In this document: in pieces, positions 35,764-42,664 of the stretch
How the letters are laid out: each line of letters starts with the position of its first letter
How positions within the stretch are numbered: position 1 is the stretch's first letter
Virus record (IMG/VR): IMGVR_UViG_3300042197_000954
Coordinates: 1-53,049 of that record
Source: a virus
Reading direction: 5' to 3' (one strand)
Length of the DNA: 53,049 nt
Made by a program: the position numbers and the translations under genes
The notes under the pieces: model-generated
Told to the model about the DNA's origin: nothing
Seen by the model: the letters and a program-made list of their open reading frames with translations, nothing else
Databases searched by the model: none

Positions 35764-36387
35764 TTAAAAAACTGTTCCACCTTTATCTTTAAATATCTTC
35801 TGTTGTTCTGGTGTTAATAATTCAAATTGGTCATATGAAATACCCCAACCTTTTTCCGCCATTTTCATTGCATATTGAAATCTTTGGTCTGGTGTTAATA
35901 ATTCAAATTTATAATATGAAATTTCCCTACCATTTTCCGCCATTTTCATTGCATATTGAAATCTTTGGTCTGGTGTTAATAAATTAAATTGTTTATCTGA
36001 AATACGCCAACCTTTTTCCGCCATTTTCATTGCATATTGAAATCTATGTTCTGGTGTTAATAATTCAAATTGGTCATTTGAAATACCTTCAACTTTTTCC
36101 ACCCTTTTCATTGCATATTGAAATCTTTGGTCTGGTGTTAATAATTCAAATTGGTCATATGAAATACCCCAACCTTTTTCCGCCATTTTCATTGCATATT
36201 GAAATCTTTGGTCTGGTGTTAATAATTCAAATTCATAATCTTCCAAACCACGACCAGTTTGTTCAACCGCAATTAATCTTTTCCTGATATAGGTATTTTT
36301 TAAATTATCTGGCAGACTTCTGACTTGGTATTCAGGCAATTGAACACCGGTATCCACATATTTTTGCAATAGTTGTTTGTTATTCAA
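35764..36387 (-). CDS. 27-residue-repeat family protein, copy 8 (5 units)
   Basis: This is a 207-residue protein with five nearly identical units (QRFQYAMKMAEKGWGISYDQ type), the most homogeneous copy and so perhaps the most recently expanded. The start codon is TTG at 36385-36387, overlapping the 3' end of the metallopeptidase gene by 8 nt. This is the first repeat copy of the run and is probably translationally coupled to that gene. Confidence 0.82.
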   Translation of the reverse strand: MNNKQLLQKYVDTGVQLPEYQVRSLPDNLKNTYIRKRLIAVEQTGRGLEDYEFELLTPDQRFQYAMKMAEKGWGISYDQFELLTPDQRFQYAMKRVEKVEGISNDQFELLTPEHRFQYAMKMAEKGWRISDKQFNLLTPDQRFQYAMKMAENGREISYYKFELLTPDQRFQYAMKMAEKGWGISYDQFELLTPEQQKIFKDKGGTVF

Positions 36388-37528
36388 GATTGTTTGTTTT
36401 TAATTTTATCATGTTATAAATAAGTTCGGAAATTTGTTCTTTGGTTATGGTTCCGTCGGGGTATTCTTGTTTTATTTTTTCTCGAATATCTTTAATTAAA
36501 TTAACAAGTAAACTTATCGGCACATTTTTATAAATTTTGGGGGCAACATAAGATTTACTGATAACTCCTATTTTAATATATTCTCTAACTTTTCTTGCAC
36601 CAAATTCATCAGCAATTAATTCTACATTATATAGATATTTTGCCGCCTCATCTATATTTGTTCCATCATTGTACATATCATATAATACCTCCGCTCCGTA
36701 TTTTTTAAATTGATATTGATGGGCCAATTCATGAAACATGCAAAATAAAAGAAAACCCAATTTTCCGTGCAATAATTTTTTATTGATTAATACACCATTC
36801 GAGTACGCCGCACCAGCAGCTGAATTAAATTCGTCACTAAATTCGGTAAATTCTATTTTTTGACATCCACTTTTTTCAATATCACTTTTCAATTTTTTTG
36901 ACCATTCTGGAAAATAATCAAAAATGGGATAATGTTCAATAATTTCAGAAATAAATTGGTCAATTCCTTCAACTTGTTCGTTTAATATTTTTTTATTATC
37001 ATAACCAATAATCTCGCTTTTTGTTGAATATTGTCCTTTTTGTTCATTTGTGATATCATTATTATTTTCCATCATTTTATTTCTCATGTAACAATAAAAA
37101 TTTGGGAAATTTTCTTTGCAATCATAAACATCAAATCCGTTATTTTTAAAAATACGGATATATTTTTTCATTCTATCTGAATTGTGTGTTCCAATTAATA
37201 CGGGTCCAACTTCATCAATCCATTTTTTAAATTGTTCAACAATTTGACCCCAAACAACAGGCAAAGAATAATCGGTCTTGATTTTTTTATTTTGCGAATC
37301 GAAAGTACTAAAAGTGTTAGATAAACCTGTTTCAGGATTTACCGAAGATAGTCCCAATTGATATCCATTTGGATATTTAACCAAAGTTATTGAATAAGAA
37401 CCAATTGTTTTTTCATCAATTATTTCAAATTTATTATAGTTAAAATTTCTTTTATCAATATCATCCAATTCGGTTTCATTTAAACCCATAATTTCTCGTA
37501 TTCTTGATATGTTTTCTTGTAGATTCAT
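36380..37528 (-). CDS. Predicted HExxH metallopeptidase with leader
   Basis: This 382-residue protein starts with the leader NLQENISRIREIMGL. Residues 24-155 form a phage-type module (VVWGQIVEQFKKWIDEVGPV, LIGTHNSDRMKKYIRIFKNN). An ILNEQ site near 181 could be a second cleavage point. The C-terminal half has FCMFHELAHQYQF (HELAH 266-270) and a downstream ELIADEFGA that supplies the third zinc ligand, as in gluzincin-type peptidases. A virion-carried protease is the best guess; substrate unknown. Confidence 0.75.
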   Translation of the reverse strand: MNLQENISRIREIMGLNETELDDIDKRNFNYNKFEIIDEKTIGSYSITLVKYPNGYQLGLSSVNPETGLSNTFSTFDSQNKKIKTDYSLPVVWGQIVEQFKKWIDEVGPVLIGTHNSDRMKKYIRIFKNNGFDVYDCKENFPNFYCYMRNKMMENNNDITNEQKGQYSTKSEIIGYDNKKILNEQVEGIDQFISEIIEHYPIFDYFPEWSKKLKSDIEKSGCQKIEFTEFSDEFNSAAGAAYSNGVLINKKLLHGKLGFLLFCMFHELAHQYQFKKYGAEVLYDMYNDGTNIDEAAKYLYNVELIADEFGARKVREYIKIGVISKSYVAPKIYKNVPISLLVNLIKDIREKIKQEYPDGTITKEQISELIYNMIKLKTNNLE

Positions 37529-37551
37529 ATTAATGATAAATAGTTTGAATA

Positions 37552-37577
37552 AATAAAAACCCCCATAAAGGGGGTTT
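37552..37577 (-). terminator. Rho-independent terminator
   Basis: On the minus strand the sequence AAACCCCC, TTTAT, GGGGGTTTTTATTT follows the 37599-38207 gene. It has a strong stem and a U-tract. Confidence 0.75.
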
Positions 37578-37598
37578 AAATCATTCGGTTGGTTTTAT

Positions 37599-38207
37599 TT
37601 AAAAATCATCATAGTCAGGTTCCTTACCAGCATCGGCCTCACCCCACGCAAGTTCATTTACATCTTCCATATCACGAACGTAATCCATTATTTTTCTATC
37701 TCCGTTAATGATTTCCAATTCTTCTTCGGATAATTTATTTTTTTCTCCATTTTCATCAGAAATAAGTGATGAAGTTCCTTGAACCAATATGATGTTAAAA
37801 TCAACTTCCCCCGGGTCATCTGGTTGATAATAATCTCTACTTCTTGATGCAGGTTGATAATATGTTATCTCAATATCAAAACCCAATTCCAATTCCATAT
37901 AATCAACACCATCTTTTTTCGTTTTCACACTTACCCCAAATAAATCACCATATGGACTTGAATATTCACCAGTGAATTCAAATGAATCCGCTTCCCCATA
38001 AAAATTACCACCATTGTCATCACCATCTGACTTATCCCTCTCTTTCGGTGTCACTTCATGATAGATATTCCAATACCTAGGGTCCACGTCTATTATGTCT
38101 TTTCTTTGATTGATAGGGATATTATTTTCATTTTCATTTAATAATTGTTTCATCACCCTCTTTATCTCATTTAACTCCTGCGTTAATGTCAATGTTCTTT
38201 TTTTCAT
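37599..38207 (-). CDS. Hypothetical acidic leader-bearing protein
   Basis: This is a 202-residue protein. The leader LTLTQELNEIKRVMKQLLNE ends in an L-x-E site. The body is strongly acidic with Tyr-rich beta segments (YMELELGFDIEITYYQPASR). It is flanked by an upstream ATATTTATA box and its own terminator, so it is a single transcription unit. Function unknown. Confidence 0.7.
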   Translation of the reverse strand: MKKRTLTLTQELNEIKRVMKQLLNENENNIPINQRKDIIDVDPRYWNIYHEVTPKERDKSDGDDNGGNFYGEADSFEFTGEYSSPYGDLFGVSVKTKKDGVDYMELELGFDIEITYYQPASRSRDYYQPDDPGEVDFNIILVQGTSSLISDENGEKNKLSEEELEIINGDRKIMDYVRDMEDVNELAWGEADAGKEPDYDDF

Positions 38208-38220
38208 TATTGTGTTTTAA

Positions 38221-38229
38221 TATAAATAT
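38221..38229 (-). promoter_or_regulatory. ATATTTATA box
   Basis: The box lies 13 nt upstream of the 37599-38207 gene. Confidence 0.5.
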
Positions 38230-38283
38230 TATTTTTAGGAATACATATATATGTCAATCTTCTTAAGTTGACATGTTAGTGAT

Positions 38284-38709
38284 TTATGTTAGAGATTGTA
38301 AAAGAAAGTCTTTATATGTGGGGTTTTTTTGTAGAAATGCTTTAGCAATTGCAATTATTTTATCTACCTCTTCTGTTCCTAGTTTTGCATTAACACCATC
38401 GATTAACTTTTCCATATTTTCTCTTGTAAAACCTTGGTAGTGATAATTCCATAACTGGTAATAGTCGGATTCTGTTTCACCGACCCATTCTTTGCCCCAT
38501 AATCCTCTTTTAATGTTTTCTAAGTCTCTTAACATTATATCCTTTTCTGTGGGGTAATTACGTATATAACCAACTACTGTATTCACCCTTTCTTCAATCT
38601 CTTCTTCACTTTTTCCAATTACTTTTTCAATATTTTCATTTACCAATCTTTGTTCTAAAAGAATATTTGATTGTTTGATGTGTCTAATTTTTCTGTAACT
38701 TCTGTTCAT
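38284..38709 (-). CDS. Hypothetical leader-bearing helical protein
   Basis: This 141-residue protein has an N-terminus with IRHIKQSNILLEQRLVNE, a leader-like helix with possible L-x-E sites. The rest is helical (EEIEERVNTVVGYIRNYP, VDKIIAIAKAFLQK). It is the last minus-strand gene before the plus-strand cassette array. Confidence 0.68.
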   Translation of the reverse strand: MNRSYRKIRHIKQSNILLEQRLVNENIEKVIGKSEEEIEERVNTVVGYIRNYPTEKDIMLRDLENIKRGLWGKEWVGETESDYYQLWNYHYQGFTRENMEKLIDGVNAKLGTEEVDKIIAIAKAFLQKNPTYKDFLLQSLT

Positions 38710-38721
38710 TTTGTTTTTTTA

Positions 38722-38751
38722 TATAAATATTTTGTTTTTTTATATAAATAT
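38722..38751 (-). promoter_or_regulatory. Two tandem ATATTTATA boxes
   Basis: Boxes at 38722-38730 and 38743-38751 lie 21 nt apart and upstream of the 38284-38709 gene. Their flanks (ATATAAAAAAACAAAAT) are also duplicated. Confidence 0.5.
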
Positions 38752-38762
38752 CGATTTTCCCC

Positions 38763-38836
38763 AAAAATTTCCGGAAATTTTTTTTTCAGAAATAGGGGGT
38801 GAAGTCAACTTTTCCAAAATTTTCCGGAAAAATTTT
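38763..38836. repeat. Two palindromes with TTTCCGGAAA core
   Basis: AAAAATTTCCGGAAATTTTT (38763-38782) is a perfect 20-bp dyad. A second near-perfect dyad with the same core spans 38816-38836. The centres are about 53 bp apart in the gene-free strand-switch zone. They are operator-like; no gene is seen here. Confidence 0.6.
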
Positions 38837-38904
38837 ATTTTAAATTTACGAAAAAAAGTCGAATTTTCGGAAAAAAACTGGAAAAATTTCTGCAAAGGTA
38901 TTGT

Positions 38905-38999
38905 CCCCCCTATTTAGACCCCCCTTTTTACCTTATATAAGGGGGGATACGGGAGGGGGGAGGGGGTACACCCCCCTACACCCCTCTATGGTAGGGGGG
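38905..38999. other. G-run/C-run block at the strand switch
   Basis: Runs of C6 and G6 alternate. GGGGGG, ATAC, GGG, A, GGGGGG, A, GGGGG at 38941-38966 fits a G-quadruplex pattern. A 9-bp hairpin CCCCCCTAC / GTAGGGGGG spans 38971-38999. No gene is present. Confidence 0.6.
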
Positions 39000-39055
39000 T
39001 CCAGACAAAATTCAAAACCCCTCGACGGGGGTTGGTAACTTTTTTCTGTCAATGG

Positions 39056-39085
39056 TTGTATGTAATGATTTTCTTATTATATTTG
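39056..39085 (+). promoter_or_regulatory. Cassette promoter without a gene
   Basis: TTG at 39056, a 19-bp spacer and TATATTTG at 39078-39085. The expected RNA start is only a few nt before the terminator at 39098. Confidence 0.75.
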
Positions 39086-39097
39086 TATTCACTAAAA

Positions 39098-39123
39098 CCC
39101 TCACCGAAAGGTGGGGGTTTTTT
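39098..39123 (+). terminator. GAAA-tetraloop terminator of the gene-less cassette
   Basis: CCCTCACC / GGTGGGGG stem, GAAA loop and six T. It lies 12 nt after the -7 box. Confidence 0.8.
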
Positions 39124-39215
39124 ATTTAAGAGGAACTCCTCAGGATATCCCGGTAGGAAATTTGTCTGGAATTTCAGATGAATACCTCAGGAGTCGGACC
39201 GGTCTGACTATTGGA

Positions 39216-39275
39216 ATTTTGTCTGGAAAAATGGTGTATGACGTTTGCCATAATGTGAGAAATTCCAGACAAAAT
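39216..39275. repeat. Array palindrome 1 (60 bp)
   Basis: Arms ATTTTGTCTGGAA and TTCCAGACAAAAT with 34 bp between. The right arm is the first unit of a tandem repeat. Confidence 0.85.
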
Positions 39276-39451
39276 TCACCATCAAAAAAAAACAAGGATG
39301 GTGAGGGAAATTCCAGACAAAATTCACCATCAAAAAAAAACAAGGATGGTGAGGGAAATTCCAGACAAAATTCACCATCAAAAAAAAACAAGGTTGGTAA
39401 GGGAAATTCCAGACAAAATTCACCATCAAAAAAAAACAAGGATGGTGAGGG
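39260..39451. repeat. 48-bp tandem repeat, 4 copies
   Basis: Four units, each containing the palindrome right arm, then CACCATC, an A9 run and GATGGTG, which form their own hairpin. A partial fifth unit follows. An open frame crosses it only because 48 is divisible by 3; it is not treated as a gene. Confidence 0.9.
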
Positions 39452-39505
39452 AAATCCAGACAAATTTTCAAACCCCTGACAGGTGGTTCACCTGTTGTTA
39501 CAAAG

Positions 39506-39572
39506 TGTGGATAACTTGTGGAAAACTTTTTTGTGTCAATGGTTGTATGTAATGATTTTATTATTATATTTG
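39506..39572 (+). promoter_or_regulatory. Cassette promoter with twin DnaA-like boxes
   Basis: TGTGGATAA at 39506, TGTGGAAAA at 39517, TTG at 39543 and TATATTTG at 39565-39572. It drives the 39595 gene. Confidence 0.8.
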
Positions 39573-39594
39573 TATTCACTTAAACCAATTTATT

Positions 39595-39867
39595 ATGTCA
39601 AAATTCATTTTTGTTCACCCATTTGTTCCAAGTGGAACACATGGTAATGAAGGGACTTTCTTTGAGAAAGACCTGACACCCTCGGAAGAGGAAACTATCT
39701 ACTCAATTTTGGGAATCAACCCAAAAGAAGAGATGGTAATGGTGTACGATGGTAGTACCCCAATTTATCACCCAAAGAGTAGGTGTGAGTGGGATGGGGA
39801 AAACGAAGAGTTGGTGTGGAAGGAGAAGGATGAGAAGTTGAGAAACCTACAAAGTTGGGTGGTGTAA
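39595..39867 (+). CDS. Hypothetical cassette protein
   Basis: This is a 90-residue acidic protein starting MSKFIFVHPFVPSGTHGNEG and ending in a Trp/Lys/Glu-rich helix. No family is recognised. It has the standard cassette layout, with the ATG 22 nt after TATATTTG in a TTTATTATG context and its own terminator 12 nt after the stop. Confidence 0.75.
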   Translation: MSKFIFVHPFVPSGTHGNEGTFFEKDLTPSEEETIYSILGINPKEEMVMVYDGSTPIYHPKSRCEWDGENEELVWKEKDEKLRNLQSWVV

Positions 39868-39879
39868 CCCCCAATGAAA

Positions 39880-39907
39880 CCCCCTACCGAAAGGTAGGGG
39901 GTTTTTT
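39880..39907 (+). terminator. GAAA-tetraloop terminator
   Basis: A perfect 9-bp stem CCCCCTACC / GGTAGGGGG with a T6 tract. It differs from the usual CCCTCACC stem by compensating bases. Confidence 0.85.
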
Positions 39908-39945
39908 ATTTGTGGGGATTAAAATCGGAAACGCTCGTATTCGTC

Positions 39946-40005
39946 ATTTTGTCTGGAAAAATGGTGTATGACGCTTGCCACAATGTGGGAAATTCCAGAC
40001 AAAAT
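39946..40005. repeat. Array palindrome 2 (60 bp)
   Basis: Full 13-bp arms. A solitary right arm follows about 70 bp later (40063). Confidence 0.85.
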
Positions 40006-40092
40006 AAACAGGGGACGGGTGGTTCACCGAAGGGTGTATGACACCTATTACGATGGGGGGAATTCCAGACAAATTTCCAAACCCCTGACGGG

Positions 40093-40159
40093 GGTGGATA
40101 ACTTGTGGAAAACTTTTTTCTGTCAATGGTTGTATGTAATACATTTGTTCTTATATTCG
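40093..40159 (+). promoter_or_regulatory. Cassette promoter with twin DnaA-like boxes
   Basis: GGTGGATAA at 40093, TGTGGAAAA at 40104, TTG at 40130 and TATATTCG (variant) at 40152-40159. A second -7-like TACATTTG lies at 40140. Confidence 0.75.
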
Positions 40160-40191
40160 TATGTTCATTTAACCCTTAAACCCTTAACCCT

Positions 40192-40485
40192 ATGTACACC
40201 AAAGAACAAATCCAAACCAAACTCCGTACCAACCAAAGGTGGATTGAAAGGACTCTCGTGGTTCTTTATCAAAGACAGACCTCCGATGAACAGACCACAG
40301 GTCAGACCCGTGAGTTCAATGGTATCGGTTTTAATGGACCCGATTCTCGTTACCTATCGTGGTGTTCTCGTTGGATTCTAGATGGTAACCACCTCAACCG
40401 AAAACACCTTGAAAAGTGTAGTTCTCGTCTTCCCAAGTATTGGAGACAAGTCCAAGAGTTGATTAAAGAGAAGAGTGGGAATTGA
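40192..40485 (+). CDS. Conserved phage hypothetical protein
   Basis: This is a 97-residue basic protein. The pattern TSDEQTTGQTREFNGIGFNGPDSR, then LSWCSRWILDGNHLNRKHLE and LPKYWRQ, is one I know from many small phage proteins (ADEQ...NG-GFNG-DA...KYWRQ). No function is established to my knowledge. It may bind nucleic acid given its basic, aromatic character. Confidence 0.8.
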   Translation: MYTKEQIQTKLRTNQRWIERTLVVLYQRQTSDEQTTGQTREFNGIGFNGPDSRYLSWCSRWILDGNHLNRKHLEKCSSRLPKYWRQVQELIKEKSGN

Positions 40486-40507
40486 CCCCTTCTTTGTTGT
40501 TCAAAGA

Positions 40508-40533
40508 CCCTCACCGAAAGGTGGGGGTTTTTT
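40508..40533 (+). terminator. GAAA-tetraloop terminator
   Basis: CCCTCACC / GGTGGGGG stem with a T6 tract. Confidence 0.85.
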
Positions 40534-40575
40534 GTTTGTGGGGATACGAAAAATGAACGGGATGGGACAGGTGGA

Positions 40576-40635
40576 ATTTTGTCTGGAAAAAGGGTGTATG
40601 ACACTTATTATGGTAAGGGGAATTCCAGACAAAAT
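40576..40635. repeat. Array palindrome 3 (60 bp)
   Basis: Full 13-bp arms. The right arm is then repeated within the next 70-bp units. Confidence 0.85.
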
Positions 40636-40760
40636 AAACAGTGGATGAGTGGTTCACCGAAGGGTGTATGACACCTACTACGATGGGGGGAATTCCAGAC
40701 AAAATAAACAGTGGATGAGTGGTTCACCGAAGGGTGTATGACACCTACTACGATGGGGGG
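40621..40760. repeat. 70-bp tandem repeat, 2 identical copies
   Basis: Units 40621-40690 and 40691-40760 are identical. Each has a right arm, a GTGGTTCACCGAAGG segment and GGTGTATGACACC, a small hairpin. A similar single unit is at 39991-40060. Confidence 0.9.
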
Positions 40761-40792
40761 AATTCCAGACAAATTTCCAAACCCCTGACGGG

Positions 40793-40859
40793 GGTGGATA
40801 ACTTGTGGAAAACTTTTTTGTGGTGGTGGTTGTGGGTAATACATTTATCCTTATATTTG
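40793..40859 (+). promoter_or_regulatory. Cassette promoter with twin DnaA-like boxes
   Basis: GGTGGATAA at 40793, TGTGGAAAA at 40804, TTG at 40830 and TATATTTG at 40852-40859. Confidence 0.8.
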
Positions 40860-40887
40860 TAGTGTTAAACCTTAAACCCAATTTATT

Positions 40888-41112
40888 ATGATTAAATCAA
40901 AAGAAGAAAAGTCAAAAATTGAGATTGACTTAACGGGAGAACAAGGAAATTCATTTTTCCTACTCGGAATGGTTAAAAATCTTGGAACTCAAATCGGGTT
41001 GGATAAAGAAAAAATTTCTAATATCCAACAAAAAATGATGAGTGGAGATTACGAAAATCTTGTCCAAATTTTTGATAAAGAATTTGGAGATTATGTTATC
41101 TTGTATCGTTAA
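40888..41112 (+). CDS. Hypothetical cassette protein
   Basis: This is a 74-residue protein with a beta-strand start (KIEIDLTGEQGNSFFLLGMV) and amphipathic helices. The phrase NSFFLLGMVKNLGTQIG resembles small phage proteins of unknown role. It is the first of two genes in one cassette, 12 nt before the next ATG. Confidence 0.75.
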   Translation: MIKSKEEKSKIEIDLTGEQGNSFFLLGMVKNLGTQIGLDKEKISNIQQKMMSGDYENLVQIFDKEFGDYVILYR

Positions 41113-41124
41113 ACCAAATCAATT

Positions 41125-41286
41125 ATGGAAACACAAACCCAATTCCTTTCTTTTCGTGAATGGTTAGAGTACATTCGTGAGGAGTGTCTAAAAGTCGTTC
41201 CTATTGAACATTCGGAAGTAAAATCGGGGTGGAGAGTTAATTGGACACTTTATGGTATAATACTTGATTGTAAGAAAAGGTTGTGA
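41125..41286 (+). CDS. Small hypothetical protein, second gene of cassette
   Basis: A 53-residue frame begins ATG at 41125-41127 in an AATTATG context (METQTQFLSFREWLEYIREE) and ends TGA at 41284-41286. It fills the space between the previous stop and the terminator. It is acidic and helical at the N-terminus with Trp residues. Function unknown. Confidence 0.65.
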   Translation: METQTQFLSFREWLEYIREECLKVVPIEHSEVKSGWRVNWTLYGIILDCKKRL

Positions 41287-41308
41287 ATGGACTTTTCTTA
41301 TCGAGAAA

Positions 41309-41338
41309 CCCTCGGACTTAATTGTTCGGGGGTTTTTT
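41309..41338 (+). terminator. Variant terminator
   Basis: CCCTCGGA / TTCGGGGG stem with an 8-nt loop and a T6 tract. It is unlike the GAAA-loop copies. Confidence 0.75.
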
Positions 41339-41373
41339 ATTTGTGGGGACACGGAGAAGGAAGACAGACGGAA

Positions 41374-41433
41374 ATTTTGTCTGGAAAAGGGGTGTATGAC
41401 ACTTATTATGGTGGGGGAAATTCCAGACAAAAA
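41374..41433. repeat. Array palindrome 4
   Basis: Left arm exact; the right arm has one extra A in the A-run. Confidence 0.82.
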
Positions 41434-41542
41434 TAAACAGGACACGGGTGGTTTACCAAAGGGTGTATGACACCTACTACGATGGGGGAAATCCAGACAA
41501 ATTTCAAAACCCCTGACGGGTGGTTCACCCGTTGTTACAAAA

Positions 41543-41609
41543 TGTGGATAACTTGTGGAAAACTTTTTTGTGGTGGTGGTTGTGGGTAATGATTTTCTTT
41601 TTATATTTG
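41543..41609 (+). promoter_or_regulatory. Cassette promoter with twin DnaA-like boxes
   Basis: TGTGGATAA at 41543, TGTGGAAAA at 41554, TTG at 41580 and TATATTTG at 41602-41609. A hairpin ACGGGTG / CACCCGT (41516-41532) lies just upstream. Confidence 0.82.
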
Positions 41610-41632
41610 TGTTCACTTAAACCCAATTTATT

Positions 41633-42196
41633 ATGAATGAAGAAATCAAAAAAGTAACAAAGTCCGAAATTGTCCGTATCATTATGGATATTGAGGAAAA
41701 AAACCCGAACACCTTTGTAGGAGTAAAGATGAGAACACTTTTTAGTCATGTTCTAAAAAAGACAAAGGACACCAACGAAATCAACCCTTATTACAAGGAG
41801 ATTTTTAAGGTAACTAACAAGACCTATCGTTTGGTTACTGACTATCAACAAAGAGTGTGGAATAACTTAATCAAAGAGGGTAAAAACCCGAACACCTTTA
41901 AGGTTGAAATTCCGAGTGGTAAAAAACATATCAGTAAATCTTTACTGACCGACAACGAAACGGAAACGAAAACCTATCTTATGATTGAGTGGTTTCCCGA
42001 AATCAAAGGTACTACCGAGTACGAGTATAGAGGTAACTCCATAGATAAGACCTTGTTTGAGAAGTGGATAAATGATGTTGAGAGTAGTAACAAAAAACAA
42101 GGTTTGGATAGAGTGGTTACACCGATAACTCCCAACCTTGATAATGTACTTGAAATTTCAGTAGGTGGTAAGAGGTACGAAATTGTGAAGGAGTAA
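41633..42196 (+). CDS. Hypothetical protein, paralogue of 46330-46875
   Basis: This is a 187-residue protein. It shares with the 46330 gene the order KVTKSEIVRIIMDIE, INPYYKEIFKVTNKTYRLVTDYQQRV, GKKHISKSLL, WFPEIKGTTEYEYRGNSIDK and LFEKWINDVE. Charged, alpha/beta, no transmembrane segment. The paralogy shows that duplication has built at least part of the array. Function unknown. Confidence 0.8.
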   Translation: MNEEIKKVTKSEIVRIIMDIEEKNPNTFVGVKMRTLFSHVLKKTKDTNEINPYYKEIFKVTNKTYRLVTDYQQRVWNNLIKEGKNPNTFKVEIPSGKKHISKSLLTDNETETKTYLMIEWFPEIKGTTEYEYRGNSIDKTLFEKWINDVESSNKKQGLDRVVTPITPNLDNVLEISVGGKRYEIVKE

Positions 42197-42219
42197 TACA
42201 CACCCAAAACAAAACCGAA

Positions 42220-42247
42220 GGGGGTACGAAAGTATCCCCTTTTTTTT
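42220..42247 (+). terminator. GAAA-loop terminator, different stem
   Basis: GGGGGTAC, GAAA, GTATCCCC followed by T8. The stem sequence is unrelated to the common one, but the loop is kept. Confidence 0.8.
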
Positions 42248-42280
42248 GTTCCCAATTTGGGGGACACTAAACCAGGTGGT

Positions 42281-42331
42281 ATTTTGTCTGGAAATTCGTA
42301 TTACATTGGTGGTGCAAAATCCAGACAAAAT
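42281..42331. repeat. Array palindrome 5 (51 bp, short-loop type)
   Basis: The loop has TTCGTATTACATTGGTGGTG instead of the GTGTATGACAC type. Confidence 0.82.
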
Positions 42332-42381
42332 GGATACCAGGACCACAAATGAGATATTGGTGAAAAAAATTGTATCAATGG

Positions 42382-42411
42382 TTGTTGGTAATACATTTGT
42401 TCCTATATTTG
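42382..42411 (+). promoter_or_regulatory. Cassette promoter
   Basis: TTG at 42382, 19 bp, TATATTTG at 42404-42411. No DnaA-like box upstream. Confidence 0.78.
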
Positions 42412-42441
42412 TGTATTCATTTAACCCTTAAACCCTTTATT

Positions 42442-42630
42442 ATGAGTAAAGATTATTTAATCGGAAAAAGAGTTCGTCTTATCTCAATGGAAAATGACCC
42501 TAACCCTATTGAAAAGGATTCAATGGGTACGATTTATCATGTCGGAGGTGGTGTCATCAATGTCAAATGGGATAGTGGTAGAACTCTTGGTTTGGTTGAT
42601 GGTAAAGACCAATACGAAATTGTGGAATGA
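42442..42630 (+). CDS. DUF4314-like small protein
   Basis: This is a 62-residue protein. IGKRVRLISMENDPNPIEKDSMGTIYHVGGG, then INVKWDSGRTLGLVDGKD and YEIVE, matches the SH3-like DUF4314 pattern (G-x-RV-x-L..., GT-x-x-x-V, VKWD-G-LGL-G-D). The frame opens earlier at 42370, but that start sits upstream of the likely RNA start. MSKDYL at 42442 has the standard TTATTATG context. Function unknown. Confidence 0.82.
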   Translation: MSKDYLIGKRVRLISMENDPNPIEKDSMGTIYHVGGGVINVKWDSGRTLGLVDGKDQYEIVE

Positions 42631-42664
42631 CCCAATGATTGAAGTTGTTTGTCAAACAACAAGA

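Noticed and set aside
16075-38751. T4-type late promoters (TATAAATA)
   Set aside because: The boxes read TATAAATA only on the strand opposite to the gene; on the coding strand they read ATATTTATA. They are therefore not T4-type late promoters in orientation.
38711-38917. 68-residue plus-strand frame in the strand-switch zone
   Set aside because: It is Phe/Lys/Asn-rich sequence read through AT palindromes, with no promoter box and no family-like pattern.
39111-39479. 122-residue open frame with Ser/Lys/Asn repeats
   Set aside because: It begins in the terminator T-run and runs through 48-bp tandem repeats, which stay open only because 48 is divisible by 3. No promoter of its own.
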